The position numbers and the translations under genes are program-made. The notes below the pieces were generated by a model that had not been told where the DNA came from, made no database searches, and saw only the letters and a program-made list of their open reading frames with translations. 64,000 bases of DNA from Euglena gracilis (lineage: Eukaryota; Euglenida; Euglenophyceae; Euglenales), in contig CP154954.1 in the NCBI GenBank assembly GCA_039621445.1, forward strand, positions 72,485,082 through 72,549,081, in the 5' to 3' direction. The stretch's first letter is position 1, and each line of letters opens with the position of its first letter. Positions 42,200-52,492 of this stretch are shown here, piece by piece.

Positions 42200-42960
42200 C
42201 TACGGCACCTGGTTTCCCCCCGCCCTGCTCCCACTGGAAGGCACAAAATGGCCAAAAGCAGTTGGTGTGTAACCAATCTCGACATTTTGCTCAATCAGGG
42301 AGCTGCCCATTTATTTGGGGGGTGGGCGGCAGAGATTGTGAATACCTCGTGGCTGCCCTCATTCTGCGGCAGCGGTTGGAGCCCCAGATGCTAGGGCATT
42401 TTGGTCAAGAGCTTCGGTCCCCGTGCCTGTCATTATATCCGAAGTTGCTACGATTTTATCAGCTTCTTTTTGTCTTTGGGGCTTTCTGCCAACAGAATCT
42501 TCATCTCCGTAGTGTGCAACCCCCTCCCCGCCCTACCCCACCCCCCGTCGACACAGCATGTCCATGGGACACCCCTGTGTCAACCGCACTTTTCCCGTAC
42601 CCAAATTGCCTTGTGTCCCATGGTTCAGTTCCTTATGACGCACCGTGTCCATGCCACACCCCCGTGTCAACTGCACCTTCCCCGTTCTTTGGTGTGTCAA
42701 GGACGCGGGGAGGGGGTACGACCATCCCTTGCGGATCGTTGACTGCAGGTTTCATGAATTCCCTTTGGTTTGTGCTCCCTTACGATCCCACCCAATTGTT
42801 GAATGTAGTTTAGTGGATGCCATGAAGCCCAGATTTATCGGTTTAAGTCAATTGGCAAGGAACCTTCCGTGAGCAATGGCTCAGTGAACTCTCACCAAGC
42901 CAAACAACAAACTATGAGAAGTTTTCGCATTTTCTTGTTCCTTTTTTCCTGCTGTTGTGC
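42200..42960. other. Intron-like DNA with GTGTCAAC repeats
   Basis: Two related segments with GTCCATG, ACACCC and GTGTCAAC words lie at 42558-42592 and 42647-42680. A 207-codon frame over 42190-42813 has no recognisable domain. The stretch lies between two exons of the proposed MHYT gene. Confidence 0.35.
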
Positions 42961-42973
42961 TCCCGACCTTTGA

Positions 42974-43170
42974 ATGTGGCGTCAAAAGAAGGCTGCCTGC
43001 ATCCTGTCCCACGTTCCGTTTTGCCAACTGCTGCTGGCGGTGACGCTCATGGTGGTGGGGGCCGCGGGGTGCCACCACGTCGGCATGTGGAGCATCCACG
43101 GCATGGCTGGCGAGCGACTCACCTCGCAGCTGAACCTTTGGTCCTCCCTGACCACCAGACAGCGGCTCCA
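42974..43170 (+). CDS. MHYT-type membrane region, second motif
   Basis: The frame reads L-L-L-A-V-T-L-M-V-V-G-A-A-G, a membrane helix, then H-H-V-G-M-W-S-I-H-G-M-A-G. This fits the W-x-M-H-x-x-G-M core of an MHYT repeat. GC-rich third positions set it apart from the AT-rich flanks, as for the other exons of this gene. The preceding 60 bp is pyrimidine-rich (42925-42965), but the exact acceptor is unclear. It probably follows the exon at 40.6 kb in the same transcript. Confidence 0.5.
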
Positions 43171-43719
43171 TACACTGATAAGGCCCCCGTCTCAGTGTTT
43201 TGGTGTGGGACACTCCCCAAAATCATAATCTCTGTCTTGTCCCCTTTATTGTCTGCTATTCCCAAAGTCCATTAAATGTTTCCTCTTTTTCCCATCGCTT
43301 GTTTCACCGCAAGGTGTGGTCCAATTGGCGTCGATCCTCACGTGGGTCGATTTTGGGTTAATTTTTGCTTTGAAATTTACAGTCCCTTTTTCAACAAAAA
43401 CTTTCTGGCGTCCAGTTTCACGAAACTGTCAGCGGCTGCTGGGAGGGGAAGTTGATAATTGGGGTTGAATCGGCTTATCCCGGACCAGCTGGCATCCAAA
43501 AGCTGTCATGTCAGAAAATCAAGCTGGGTTGGAAATTTTCAGCAGATTTTCAGATGAAATCCAAAGGCGATGCAAGGCATCATTTTTTTTCAAACGCCGT
43601 TGGCACACTCTTTTCTTTCGTTAGGATTTGGGGGGGGGTCGCCAAGCTCTTATCCCTTTAGATTAAGAGCTAAGCTTACCCCTGGGGAAAAAGGGGGTCG
43701 AACTCTCCTCCCCTCCCAA

Positions 43720-44280
43720 AATTTTCAAAATATCTCGACAATCAGGCAAAATCAAAGGAAATGTTTGGAGACGAAAAATGAAGCCCTTGGAATGCCCTAT
43801 TCAACCATGCTGAAATTTTCCTCCAGCTTCTTCATGTAGCGCGAGTTACGAACATTTTTCGGTCAATTTTTTTTTGCCCATTTCTGGGGCCATTGTGGGC
43901 TGTTTTCGGGGTCAAAACACCAATGTTTCCAAAATATCTCGGAAATGAAGCAAAATCAAAGGAAATGTCCAGAGATCTAAATTGAGGCCCTTGGAACGCG
44001 CAGTCTAAGGGTATTTTTGAACGTTCCAGATCTTCCCGCCACGCCCGAGATATGGCCGATTTACGGCCCAAAACAATAAACAATGTGGCAGAGTCTTCCG
44101 TTTTCGGCCATTTCGGGCCGAACCACCGATGCTTCCAAAATATCTCGGAAATGAAACAAAAGACGTAAACTAGAGCCCTTGGAACGCCTTATCCGACAGC
44201 ATTTCAATTTCCACGTAACCCAGTTAAAGCCCGTTTCCTGGTTTAGCCTGTTTTCGACTGAGCCGTTTTCGGCCATATCA
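43720..44280. repeat. Satellite of about 180-200 bp, locus 2
   Basis: Three units carry the same ordered words as 38200-38800 (AAAATATCTCGGAAATGAA(A/G)CAAA, GGAAATGTCC, GAAGCCCTTGGAA, CGAGATATGGCCGATTTACG). It sits between exons of the proposed MHYT gene, 5 kb from the first locus. Confidence 0.75.
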
Positions 44281-44419
44281 GGGTCAAACAGTCAAAAAAT
44301 TCAAAATATCTGCAAAATGGTGGCCAATCTCGTGACATAAAATTAAGCCGGCCTGCCGGGCCGCTGTCCGGGCTGGGCCGGGCCAGCGGGCCGCCGGGCC
44401 GAATAAAATAGGGACTGAT

Positions 44420-44494
44420 TTTTTTTTTTGGAAGTGGAAGTTGCCCCTGGGGTGCTAGGCAGCAATGGGAACATGGATCCAGACACCAAGGTAT
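44420..44494 (+). CDS. Short candidate exon
   Basis: A T-run ending in GGAAG is followed by about 20 codons (V-A-P-G-V-L-G-S-N-G-N-M-D-P-D-T-K) and then a good AAG/GTATTT donor. It lies between two exons of the proposed membrane gene and could be a loop segment. The assignment rests on splice-site context alone. Confidence 0.3.
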
Positions 44495-44827
44495 TTTTGC
44501 TGTCCGAAATTTTTAGAGATTACATCCAGCTGACCTTTGTTCTTCAAGTGTTCACCGCCATTTTTCTTGTGACTCTGCCCAGAATAACACGGTCACCCTT
44601 GCCCACTCGGTCAAAAAAATGTGCCAAAATCAAAAGAGTTTGGGCCATTTTTTTTTCCTGAAAAAATACCTAGAAAAAGATGCCAGAATGACCGAAAACC
44701 CATATCCAGCCATTTCTGGCCGACACCACCCCTGGGGGGGGGGTTGGAACCAGTCAGCCACCCGGGAGGGTGCACAACTTAACCAAAAGTATGGCATAAA
44801 AAACAGCACTACGTCAAAAATTGTCTA

Positions 44828-44948
44828 AAGGTGATTTCAACACAAATTCCCTCTCTGGGTCTGGGGCCGCTGTCCCCATCGGGGTGGGGGGAACGGCGTG
44901 CGTGGTGATCATCTTGGCCTTCCTGCTGGTGCCCGAGGGGACTGGGAG
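44828..44948 (+). CDS. Membrane-helix exon of the MHYT gene
   Basis: The frame reads S-L-S-G-S-G-A-A-V-P-I-G-V-G-G-T then A-C-V-V-I-I-L-A-F-L-L-V-P-E-G, a single strong membrane helix, and meets a GGGAG/GTGCCC donor-like site. GC-rich codon use matches the 43.0 and 47.1 kb exons. I take it as a further helix of the same receptor. The minus-strand frame over it is of poor composition. Confidence 0.4.
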
Positions 44949-45220
44949 GTGCCCGCCATTGCGTGGGGTTCGGCCCCCGTTTCGCTCGTTTCTGGGTGAA
45001 ACGCCATCTGACCCGACCCCCCCAAGCAGCTTGCCTCCCGCCCATTGCACTTCAGGCAGACAGAGGGAATCTGAAAAGTATTGGCAGAACAAAAAATGCT
45101 CTGGAAGGAATATTTTCTGTGTCCACCTGATCGCTGTTTCTGAAAAACTTCGTGAAGCCTCAAAATCCATTTGGTTTCCTGGTCCTGCTGTTGGGAATCC
45201 TAACCCAATCCCAGGGATGT

Positions 45221-45452
45221 AACCCCCCCCCCCCAATAGAAGCACGGGTGCGCTTATAGCCGACCGCCGCCTCTGGCGGTGGGGGGGTGCGCTTCTATTT
45301 GGACCCTACCCGTGCGATTTTTGTTGATTTCCTTTAGAAATCCCATCAAAATGGGGGGTGCGCTTGTAGTGGACCGCCGCCAAAGGCGGCGGGGGGTGCG
45401 CTTTTATTTGGACCCTGCGCTTGTAGCAGCCCCGTGCTTCTATTAGGGGGGG
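45221..45452. mobile_element. MITE with AATAGAAGCACGG ends inside C/G runs
   Basis: Left: a C-run then AATAGAAGCACGGGTGCGCT. Right: GCGCTTGTAGCAGCCCCGTG, CTTCTATT and a G-run. The C-run and G-run therefore belong to the inverted repeats (about 36 bp). Two internal hairpins with GACCGCCGCC and GGCGGTGG/GGCGGCGG follow. It is non-coding and about 230 bp long. Confidence 0.65.
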
Positions 45453-45796
45453 GGTTTCCAGGAATCCCCGCAACCCTGTGGGTGGTGGGTGGGAGGGGGT
45501 CGACCTCCCCACCAGGCCTTCCCGTATTTCCAGGGGCACCGAGTTTTTTGGTCGAAATTTTCCTTTGGCGCCTTCCGCGCTGAGGGAATTTTCTTTGAGT
45601 GGGTGCCATAATGGGTGGGGGGTCGAAGCACCACAGTGCCACTGCCGTGCGCATGGGGGGGGGCAATTGATATCCGCAATTTTTCCGCAATTTCCGCAAT
45701 TTTCCGCAATTTTCCGCAATTTTTCCGCAATTTCCGCAATTTTTCCACAATTTCCCCCCCATTTTTTTCGCAGAATTTTTTTCCCCACCACCGAAG
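45453..45796. repeat. GGTCGACC block and TTTCCGCAA tandem array
   Basis: The GGTCGACCTCCCCACCAGGCC block at 45499-45519 is of the 1931-2715 family. About nine irregular TTTTTCCGCAA units follow at 45675-45760. Similar TTTTTCCACAA and TTTTCCCGCAA units are at 46225-46245 and 47925-47950. Confidence 0.6.
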
Positions 45797-46100
45797 ATGG
45801 AAGATGCAATGAGTTCAAGCCATTCCACCCAATGTAATGGTCGCTTAAATGGGAACCACCCAATGGTAAGCAACGCCGGGCCGCCAAGTGGTCAGCACAC
45901 GTTGGAACTCCAGGCGCAAATTGAGTTCTGCTGGAAGCAGAACTCAGATTTGACGCTGCTGATTGGTACCTGGAGAATTTTGCCAGCTGGAGTGATTTCA
46001 TTGCGGAAGAAGTTAAGCGAACTCCATGGACCCCAAAAGAGGGAGAGAAAGAGAGGGAACCACCTTTGTTGCACAGGGTAAATGAGTGAGGTCTTCAAAG
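45797..46100 (+). pseudogene. Unrecognised protein fragment, frameshifted
   Basis: The first part (45797-45925) reads in one frame (M-E-D-A-M-S-S-S-H-S-T, then G-P-P-S-G-Q-H-T-L-E-L). From about 45930 a second frame reads V-L-L-E-A-E-L-R-F-D-A-A-D-W-Y-L then W-S-D-F-I-A-E-E-V-K-R and runs to a stop at 46090. Together they give a hydrophilic protein of about 95 residues. I do not recognise it. It sits in an intron-sized gap of the proposed receptor gene and is flanked by repeats, so a transposon origin is likely. Confidence 0.35.
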
Positions 46101-46259
46101 AAAGAAATATCAGTTGTTGTCGAGCTTGGCTTTTGTAACTGATCATGGGGCTACATTACAAAAGCCATCAATTTTCTAAGTCCCCTCAAGCAGAAATGTG
46201 TATATTCCCGATATCATTTTTTCTGCAATTTTTCCACAATTTTTCCAAAGGCCTCCGAT

Positions 46260-46503
46260 ATCAATCCCCCCCCTGCGTGCGCTGGTGCGCTGCATGGGTG
46301 TGGGTTTGTGTATGTGTGTATATGTGTCGACCCCCCCCAGGGCAGATCGGCCAAACAGCCAGGGTGGTGGGTGGGGGGGTCGATCACCCCCCCCCCCACC
46401 CCCTGCATCGTGGGTGGGGGGGTCGACCCCCCCCACCTCTTCCCGTGTTTCCGGGAGCACCAATTTTTGGACCCCAAACATTTTTCCCAGCGCCTTCGGC
46501 GCC

Positions 46504-46504
<1 letters not shown>
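46260..46504. repeat. GGTCGACC / poly-C block
   Basis: It has the same word order as 1960-2140: CCAGGGTGGTGG, GTCGACCCCC, CTCTTCCCGT, TTCCGGGAGCACCAATTTTT and CGCCTTCGG. The similarity continues to 46700 and 2290, so the two loci are copies of one element, with a GT microsatellite expanded in this one. Confidence 0.7.

Positions 46505-46552
<48 letters not shown>
46505..46552. repeat. (GT)n microsatellite
   Basis: About 24 uninterrupted GT units. Confidence 0.95.
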
Positions 46553-46553
<1 letters not shown>

Positions 46554-47071
46554 AAATATGGAACCATTTTGGGACCCATATAGGAGGTCCCCCCAACAAC
46601 CCTCCAAATTCCCACAGCTTCCAAAATTTCAACCTTTTCTCAAAATTTCGATTTTGGGAGGTTTTTGAAGCAAAAAATGCCACTGAAATCCAAAAAACTT
46701 TGGGAGAAAAAGTGTTAGTGGGGTGGGTCGACCTCCTCCCACCCGTGAGGTGGGGGGGGGTCGACCCTACCCACCACAGCATTTTCACAAATTATGGGAA
46801 AACGGGGAAATTTTGGCCGGGGAAATTTTTGATTTTTTTTTTGAAAAAATGAACCCAAAATACATGGTTTTTTGTTTTGATTCAGCTGACGTGAGCCCTG
46901 GGGCCCAGACCACATCCGGATCAAATTATATGGTTTTTTTGGTGTCTGGTGTTCTGACTCTCAAAACAATGTCCTTCTGTGCAATTTTGTGCGCATGGCC
47001 CACGCTGTCCACATGTCAAGTGCAAGATCGGCTGCTTAAGTGGGCAGGTGGGGGGGGGGGCGGTGGGTGTG

Positions 47072-47214
47072 TATGGCGCCTCCCAAATACCGCCCGCGGC
47101 GATCCTCACCACCCTTGTGCTGACGGCAGGCATCACTGCATTCCATGCCACGTCAGCGCCCAGGGACCGCGCCTCCTTTTGGAACTTCCTCCAGCCTGCA
47201 GGGCAAATTAAGTG
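47072..47214 (+). CDS. MHYT-type membrane region, third motif
   Basis: The frame reads P-P-A-A-I-L-T-T-L-V-L-T-A-G-I-T-A-F-H-A-T-S-A, a membrane helix ending in a degenerate G-I-x-x-x-H-x-x-x-x-A box like the third MHYT repeat. It continues S-F-W-N-F-L-Q-P-A-G-Q. GC-rich codons match neighbouring exons. The upstream poly-G at 47051-47060 interrupts any longer frame, so the acceptor lies near 47070. Collinear with the 40.6, 43.0 and 44.8 kb exons. Confidence 0.45.
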
Positions 47215-47331
47215 CCCCGTGATGACGCGCCGAGCCGCGGACATATGACCAAATTCCAATCATTTCTTTTGATCTTTCCGAATGTTTCCGCTCACTTGGA
47301 CACGCCCAGCATTCCCCATCCCACACAGCAG

Positions 47332-47780
47332 ACCGCGCCTGCCCGAGATCTGGGGGATGCAGTATCTGGTCGGCGAGGAGGGGGTCACCACCAGCATCGT
47401 GATGGGCGAGGAGCAGGGGTTTTTTTAGTCGTGGACCCCCGGGGGGGAGGGGGGGGTAGGGTGGGTGGGTCCGGCCGACCCCCCCCCCCCCCGGGGCGGG
47501 GGGGGTCCCCCCGGAGGGGGGTGGGATATACTTTTCGGCGCCGAAGGCGCCGAAAAAGTGCTATTTTTAGCACTTTTCGCGATTTTTCGGCCATTTTTTT
47601 TGTGGGTCCCCCGGGACCCCCCTGGGGGGCCCAGGGGATGGGTGGGTGGGGGGGACCCCCCCGGTCTTAAAAAAAACCCCTGGCGAGGAGGCGGTCATTA
47701 TGTTCGTGGTGGCCAGGGCCGCACAGTGGCCCCAAGAAATCCATGGGTGGTGGGGGGTCAACCATACATTCATCGCCCTT
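47332..47780 (+). CDS. Exon split by an introner-like element
   Basis: After a CACACAGCAG acceptor the frame reads R-L-P-E-I-W-G-M-Q-Y-L-V-G-E-E-G-V, then T-S-I-V-M-G-E-E at 47413. Removing 47414-47682 and one copy of GCGAGGAG rejoins it in frame as A-V-I-M-F-V-V-A-R-A-A-Q-W at 47691. The joined segment has a short hydrophobic stretch and would follow the membrane region. Its end is not clear (about 47725-47780). I know no specific family for this piece; it is placed in the gene by strand, codon use and order. Confidence 0.45.
47414..47682 (+). mobile_element. Introner-like element 1
   Basis: A 269-bp element with ends CAGGGGTTTTTTTAG and CTTAAAAAAAACCCCTG, flanked by perfect 8-bp copies of GCGAGGAG (47406-47413 and 47683-47690). 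It interrupts a reading frame that is restored by exact removal. The interior has GTGGGTGGGTCCGGC, C/G runs, a TTTTCGGCGCCGAAGGCGCC hairpin and GTGCTATTTTT, shared with 58050-58353 and, inverted, with 5400-5641. Confidence 0.8.
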
Positions 47781-48103
47781 GGTGTGATCCCCTGGCACAG
47801 ATGGAGGTGCATTTTAACCTGGGGGAAACTGCAAAATAATTAAAAATTTATTTTAATTTTATTTTTGAAATTTAAAAAAAATTCCAGCAATTCCCCAAAT
47901 CCCTTCCAGCAATTCCCAAAACTGCGTTTTCCCGCAATTTTCCCGCAATTTCTGCAGTTTTTCCAGAGGCCTTTGATATCAATCCCCCCCCCTCCAATTC
48001 ATGGGAGTGAAAAGCCCCCCCCCCCCGGTGTCACAAAGAACAAAGTGCTACTACGGGAAGGAGGGGTCGACCCCCTTCCACCCACCAAGGCCTTCCCATA
48101 CAG

Positions 48104-48214
48104 CCCTGGGGGTGGCGCAGGGGGCGGTGAGCCAGATCATCACTGCGGTGTTCTCGCGGATGGCGGTGCAGCACGAAATCATGATGATGAAGCAGCTCCA
48201 GGTGGCCGAGGCCA
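48104..48214 (+). CDS. Linker exon of the MHYT-cyclase gene
   Basis: A CTTCCCATACAG acceptor is followed by L-G-V-A-Q-G-A-V-S-Q-I-I-T-A-V-F-S-R and M-A-V-Q-H-E-I-M-M-M-K-Q, then L-Q-V-A-E-A-R. It is an amphipathic, probably helical segment such as links a membrane domain to a cytosolic domain. The end near GAGGCCAG/GCAACC suggests a GC donor. The upstream intron end carries the GGTCGACCCCC / CACCAAGGCCTTCCC repeat family. Confidence 0.45.
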
Positions 48215-48254
48215 GGCAACCCCACTGGAACATACATACGAACATGTGCGCGCA

Positions 48255-48718
<464 letters not shown>

Positions 48719-49280
48719 CATGTGTACATGCATGCAGATAATGTAAACATGTACACACAACTGTGCATTTAAATCTGATTGAGATTTGTGTTTTAAATTC
48801 TCCCCTTTTCTGTTTATTGGTTTGTTTTTGAGTGAATTGGAGAGAGTTTCTTTCTTGTTCACCAGATTTTTTTTGCAATTTTGTTTAATTTGTTCGATCA
48901 GTTCGCGCAAAAGTCCCAACGGATTATTTTTACTCATTAACAAAAAACCCTTTCTTCAAACGTTTCCACAGACCCTGTCTTCGGTCATGTGTGGGAAAAA
49001 ATTGAATTGTGTCTCGGAGAAACAGAATAAATTCAGCTTCTGTGTGAACTGTGTGAACAACATGTGACTCCCAAGGTCAGGTAAGCCTCTGATCCCCATC
49101 CCCTGAAGGGTCCAGCCAGCACATGGAACTGCCCTCCTTGAGAAACACTACCTCTTGGCCCAACCCCTTTGTCCAAGGTACACCCTATGGTTTACAGTCA
49201 CCCCCCCCCCCCGTGTCAATGGCACATCCTTGAAAGGTCGGCGTGTCTCGGACAAGGGAGGATACCACGCCACACCACAG
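48719..49280. other. Intron-like DNA, no gene
   Basis: AT-rich DNA to 49070, then mixed sequence. GTGTCAATGGCACA at 49215-49228 resembles the words at 42582 and 42673. Confidence 0.4.
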
Positions 49281-49412
49281 GTACGTTCGCCTGCCACCGA
49301 CGCTGGGGAATTACATAGCGGAAATGGACTTGGGCCCGGCCAAAGCAATGCAGCTGGAAGCTGACGCGCAGGGAGCATCCTTTGTGTGCATTCTGCGTGC
49401 GCTACATGGCTA
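49281..49412 (+). CDS. Linker exon
   Basis: After a CACACCACAG acceptor the frame reads Y-V-R-L-P-P-T-L-G-N-Y-I-A-E-M-D, then A-K-A-M-Q-L-E-A-D-A and S-F-V-C-I-L-R-A-L. GC-rich third positions and the clean acceptor support an exon. It lies between the 48.1 and 49.8 kb exons. The end is uncertain. I do not recognise a domain. Confidence 0.4.
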
Positions 49413-49762
49413 TTCTTTCCCCTGAGCAGAGCCAGGCCTATCCTGAGGAGACCAAGAACCTCCTTTGCCAAAAGAGGTTCAATCATCCAATCCGGATCAG
49501 TCCTCCGATTGAATCCATCAAAAGATCCGGGGTTGCAAGTTGACAATGTCTACCCCCCCCCATTTTTGTGTGGACATGGTCCAAGGAAGGTGGGCATCTA
49601 TATTTTTTCGTCCAATGCTGAATAGTCTCAGCCGAGGTATCTCGATTTTTTTTTGCATTTTTTTCGGGTGGACACTCGGTGGTTTATGTCGAGGCAATAG
49701 ACAGTACTCCGCGACAACATTCGCGATGCCGTCTGATCCCCAACCCCTCTTGCCTGGAGCAG

Positions 49763-50385
49763 ACGCTCTTCCACATCGTTGACAACCTGCTGCTTTACCA
49801 CCCGGGGATTCTTTTTAGAAAAGTTCTTGAGTTGTTCCCATTACTTAGTGTGTCCGATCCCACCTGGGGCTCCGCCCAGGAGTTTGGATTTTGACATTGC
49901 TTTCTTTTGTCCATTTCTGGAGGCCAATTCTGGATTTTACAGCTCTTCCTACCTATTTTGGGCCCTCTCCGAGCGTTTGCGGGGACTCCCCTCTGACCGA
50001 CCCCCCCCCCCAGAAACTGTCCTCCTCCCCCCCCCCACAAATTTTGTAGAAAAAATATTTTTTTTCTGGATTTTTTTTGCCACCAGGGGGATTCGAAAAT
50101 GTCAAGTTTGGTCGTCTGCCCAGGAAACTGTCCTACCCTCTGTACCTGCTGAATTGTCACCTGTCTCCCACCTATGTACCTGCTGACTTGTCTGGAGACA
50201 GTTTCCTGGGGGTAGGTAGTTTTTGGGGGGTGTAAAAAAAAGCCCTGGTACCGCCCGTACCTGCCAGACACGCTCTTTGCCAATCACCAACAAGAGGACG
50301 ACAACGTCTTCGGCACGCAGAAGGAAGACACCGATGAGGACGGGAACACCCCCAGGAGCATTACCAGCCAAACCAGCCGATTCCG
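49763..50385 (+). CDS. Linker exon split by an introner-like element
   Basis: After GCCTGGAGCAG the frame reads T-L-F-H-I-V-D-N-L-L-L-Y up to 49803. Removing 49804-50248 with one 8-bp duplication rejoins it in frame as R/H-P-Y-L-P-D-T-L-F-A-N-H, then an acidic stretch (Q-Q-E-D-D-N-V, K-E-D-T-D-E-D-G-N) and T-P-R-S-I-T-S-Q-T-S-R-F. It ends at a TTCCG/GTACGG donor. The Y-R-P-Y-L-P motif and Ser/Asp-rich tail fit a cytosolic linker between the membrane part and the cyclase-like part. The restored frame is strong evidence that the element is removed from mRNA or was inserted recently. Confidence 0.55.
49804..50248 (+). mobile_element. Introner-like element 2
   Basis: A 445-bp element beginning GGGGATTCTTTTTAG and ending TGTAAAAAAAAGCCCTGG. 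The flanks are TACCACCC (49796-49803) and TACCGCCC (50249-50256), matching at 7 of 8 bases. The interior has an inverted pair CCCAGGAAACTGTCC and GGAGACAGTTTCCTGGG around two CTATGTACCTGCTGA-type words (50115-50215), also seen near 63650. Confidence 0.65.
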
Positions 50386-50439
50386 GTACGGCCACTGACA
50401 ATTCCTGTCTATGTTTGTTTCTGTAGATTGAATGTCTGT

Positions 50440-51088
50440 TTTTCGCCCCCCCCCCCCAGGAAGCTGTGCATGCTGTGCCCGCCGAAAAGGTCCTGGCTTG
50501 CTTTTTTTGGCAGAGGTCGAATCAAAGGCAGGCTGGCAGGAGGCAAACTTTGTGGGCCAAGGGTTTGCAGGTGAGGGCAGACCTGGCATGCCATGTGCAA
50601 TTCAGGCATCCGGGGGGGGATGGTACCTCCCCCCCCCCTTGTCCAACGACCGGCCTTTTCCAACGACCCCCCCCCCCCCGGTCAGCAGCGATCTTTTTCC
50701 AGGTGATCTTTTTTTTCCAGACATTCGCGTTTTTGACCCCGGTCTTGCCTAACAACCACCCCCGGCCAGTAGCGATATTTGGCCAAAATAGCGACCCCCC
50801 CCGGTCAGTAGCAATATTTAGCGGTCGTTTGACAGTGGGGGGGAGGTAAGGCTGCAATAAGGCCGGACACCAACTCCAAGTTTAGGAGGGGGGGGAACCC
50901 AAATGGCTGCTGATGTGTGTTTCTCTGGTGGGACCCTTGCCCCCTTCCCCGCAATTTGCATATGGGGGGTGGGGGTTATTTTTTTTGGAACAGAACATTA
51001 AATAGATGTCATTAATTGCAGTTGCCATTGTTGTTAGGTTGCAATCATTTCCACCCACTCATGGCGCTGACAATTTCCTGGATCAGAC
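50440..51088. other. Intron-like DNA; a further exon is possible
   Basis: After a C-run and AG at 50459 an open segment (H-A-V-P-A-E-K-V-L-A-C-F-F-W-Q) could be an exon but has no clear donor. CCCCGGTCAGCAGC / GGTCAGTAGCAATATTTAG words repeat at 50685, 50765 and 50800. Confidence 0.3.
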
Positions 51089-51246
51089 CCTGAGGGAACA
51101 ACAGTTTCTTGGAAGGCATGCACAAGTTAGAAGTTAGAAGGTATAATGCCAAAGGCACGTTATTGGAAAACTGAAATATTTCTGGCAGCCCTCTGTCACA
51201 TGGACAACGTTGCGTGTCTTATCTTTTCGACCTCTCCGGACTCCCT
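51089..51246. repeat. Repeat copy without the introner-like insert
   Basis: CCTGAGGGAACAACAGTTTC, then TTGGAAGGCATGCACAAG and ATGGACAACGTTGCGTGTCT, match 58023-58049 plus 58362-58491. The copy here lacks the 304-bp insert and has a single CTTGGAAG word, so it gives the empty site for 58050-58353. Confidence 0.8.
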
Positions 51247-51249
51247 GAT

Positions 51250-52492
51250 GAACACATTTTCCCCCTAATTTTCCTCATTGCACCTTTTCGACAACTCTTT
51301 GACCCAAGACAAAGAGCCATCAGAGGCTGCGGATGCTTTCATAGGCCAGAAAGGCATTTGCAGATGAGTTGTTAGTTGCTGCCACGCATGTAACGTGTGT
51401 GAAAAATACATCCTCATCATCACCATCACCATCACCACCCCATCACTATCATTGTCATCGTTGCTGTCGTCGTCATTATCCCCCCCCCCACCCCACTTGC
51501 CAATAACCTGACTTGTCCAATGACCCCCCCCCCCCTGGTCAGATGCAATTTTGGATACGATGTTCGTTCCAATAATTTTGTGAATAATTGTGAATTAATT
51601 GTTAATCTTTTTTCTGGAAAAAAATGGCACAGAAAATGGTCAACAATGGGAAAATATCCACAATAAACTGGCTGAAGATGCCAAAAATGGCTAGAATAAT
51701 GGATAATGCCCCCCCCCCCCCGAAAAACAGTCACAAAATGACCGAATTGGTTAAAATTGACGTAGATTTCTGAAAGCGGCTAGAGCGGCTAGACGTTGTG
51801 CAAGGCTACAACAAACGGCAATATCACAAAACGTTGGCTGAAAATTTGCCCCGGAAATGGCCAAAAGTGGCCAAAAAAGCCGGTGATGGCCAAAAGTGGC
51901 CAAGGTGTTGCAATTAGCCAAAAGGGCCAAGGATGGCCACCCACAGCCTCCTTGGACAATTTTTGCTGACCCGGGGTCCCTAACCAAGCATCTCTTAAAG
52001 GTTTTGCAGACCCCCTGGGGGCTGCTGCAACCGGCCCCAATTTTGGCTCAGCCCGGCCGCAGCAGCCCCCCCCCCCCCCCCCCCCGGGGTGCTGCTAGCC
52101 CTGCTGGCCAGCCCCCTTTTGGGGGGGGGTTCCAGCCGAAATTTTTTTGAAAAAAGTGTTCAAAACGGCCAAAACTGGTGTTTTGGGGTGTTCTGGGCGT
52201 TTTTTTGGGGGGAGTTGTCAGATGCTCATTTTTTTCTTCAAAAACTGTGTTTTGCAGGTCATTTTTTAGGCAATTGTCCGATTTCGGTCTGGCCTGGCCC
52301 AGCTCAGGTCCAGCCGGGTCCAGCCCCCCCCCCTGGGGGGGGGCTAGCCATCCTAGCGACCCCCCCTTCCTGCCTGGGGGCTGGCACTCTGACAGTTGAT
52401 GTTTGTCTCTGACCGGGGGGGGGGTGTTAGACAAGGAGGGGGGGCAGGGACTTAGACGGCCGGGAATGCACTTTTCATTTTTGGTGTTTTTT
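51250..52492. other. Intron-like DNA, no gene
   Basis: ATCATCACC-type repeats lie at 51413-51480 and GGCCAAAAGTGG words at 51858-51930. C/G-run pairs with GTCCAGCC occur at 52060-52135 and 52320-52350. Confidence 0.4.

Noticed and set aside
40840-42790. A further introner-like element from GAGGCTTTC at 40837 to CTTACGAT at 42779
   Set aside because: The left end resembles element 5 and the flank word is similar, but no inverted right end is visible at 42.78 kb.
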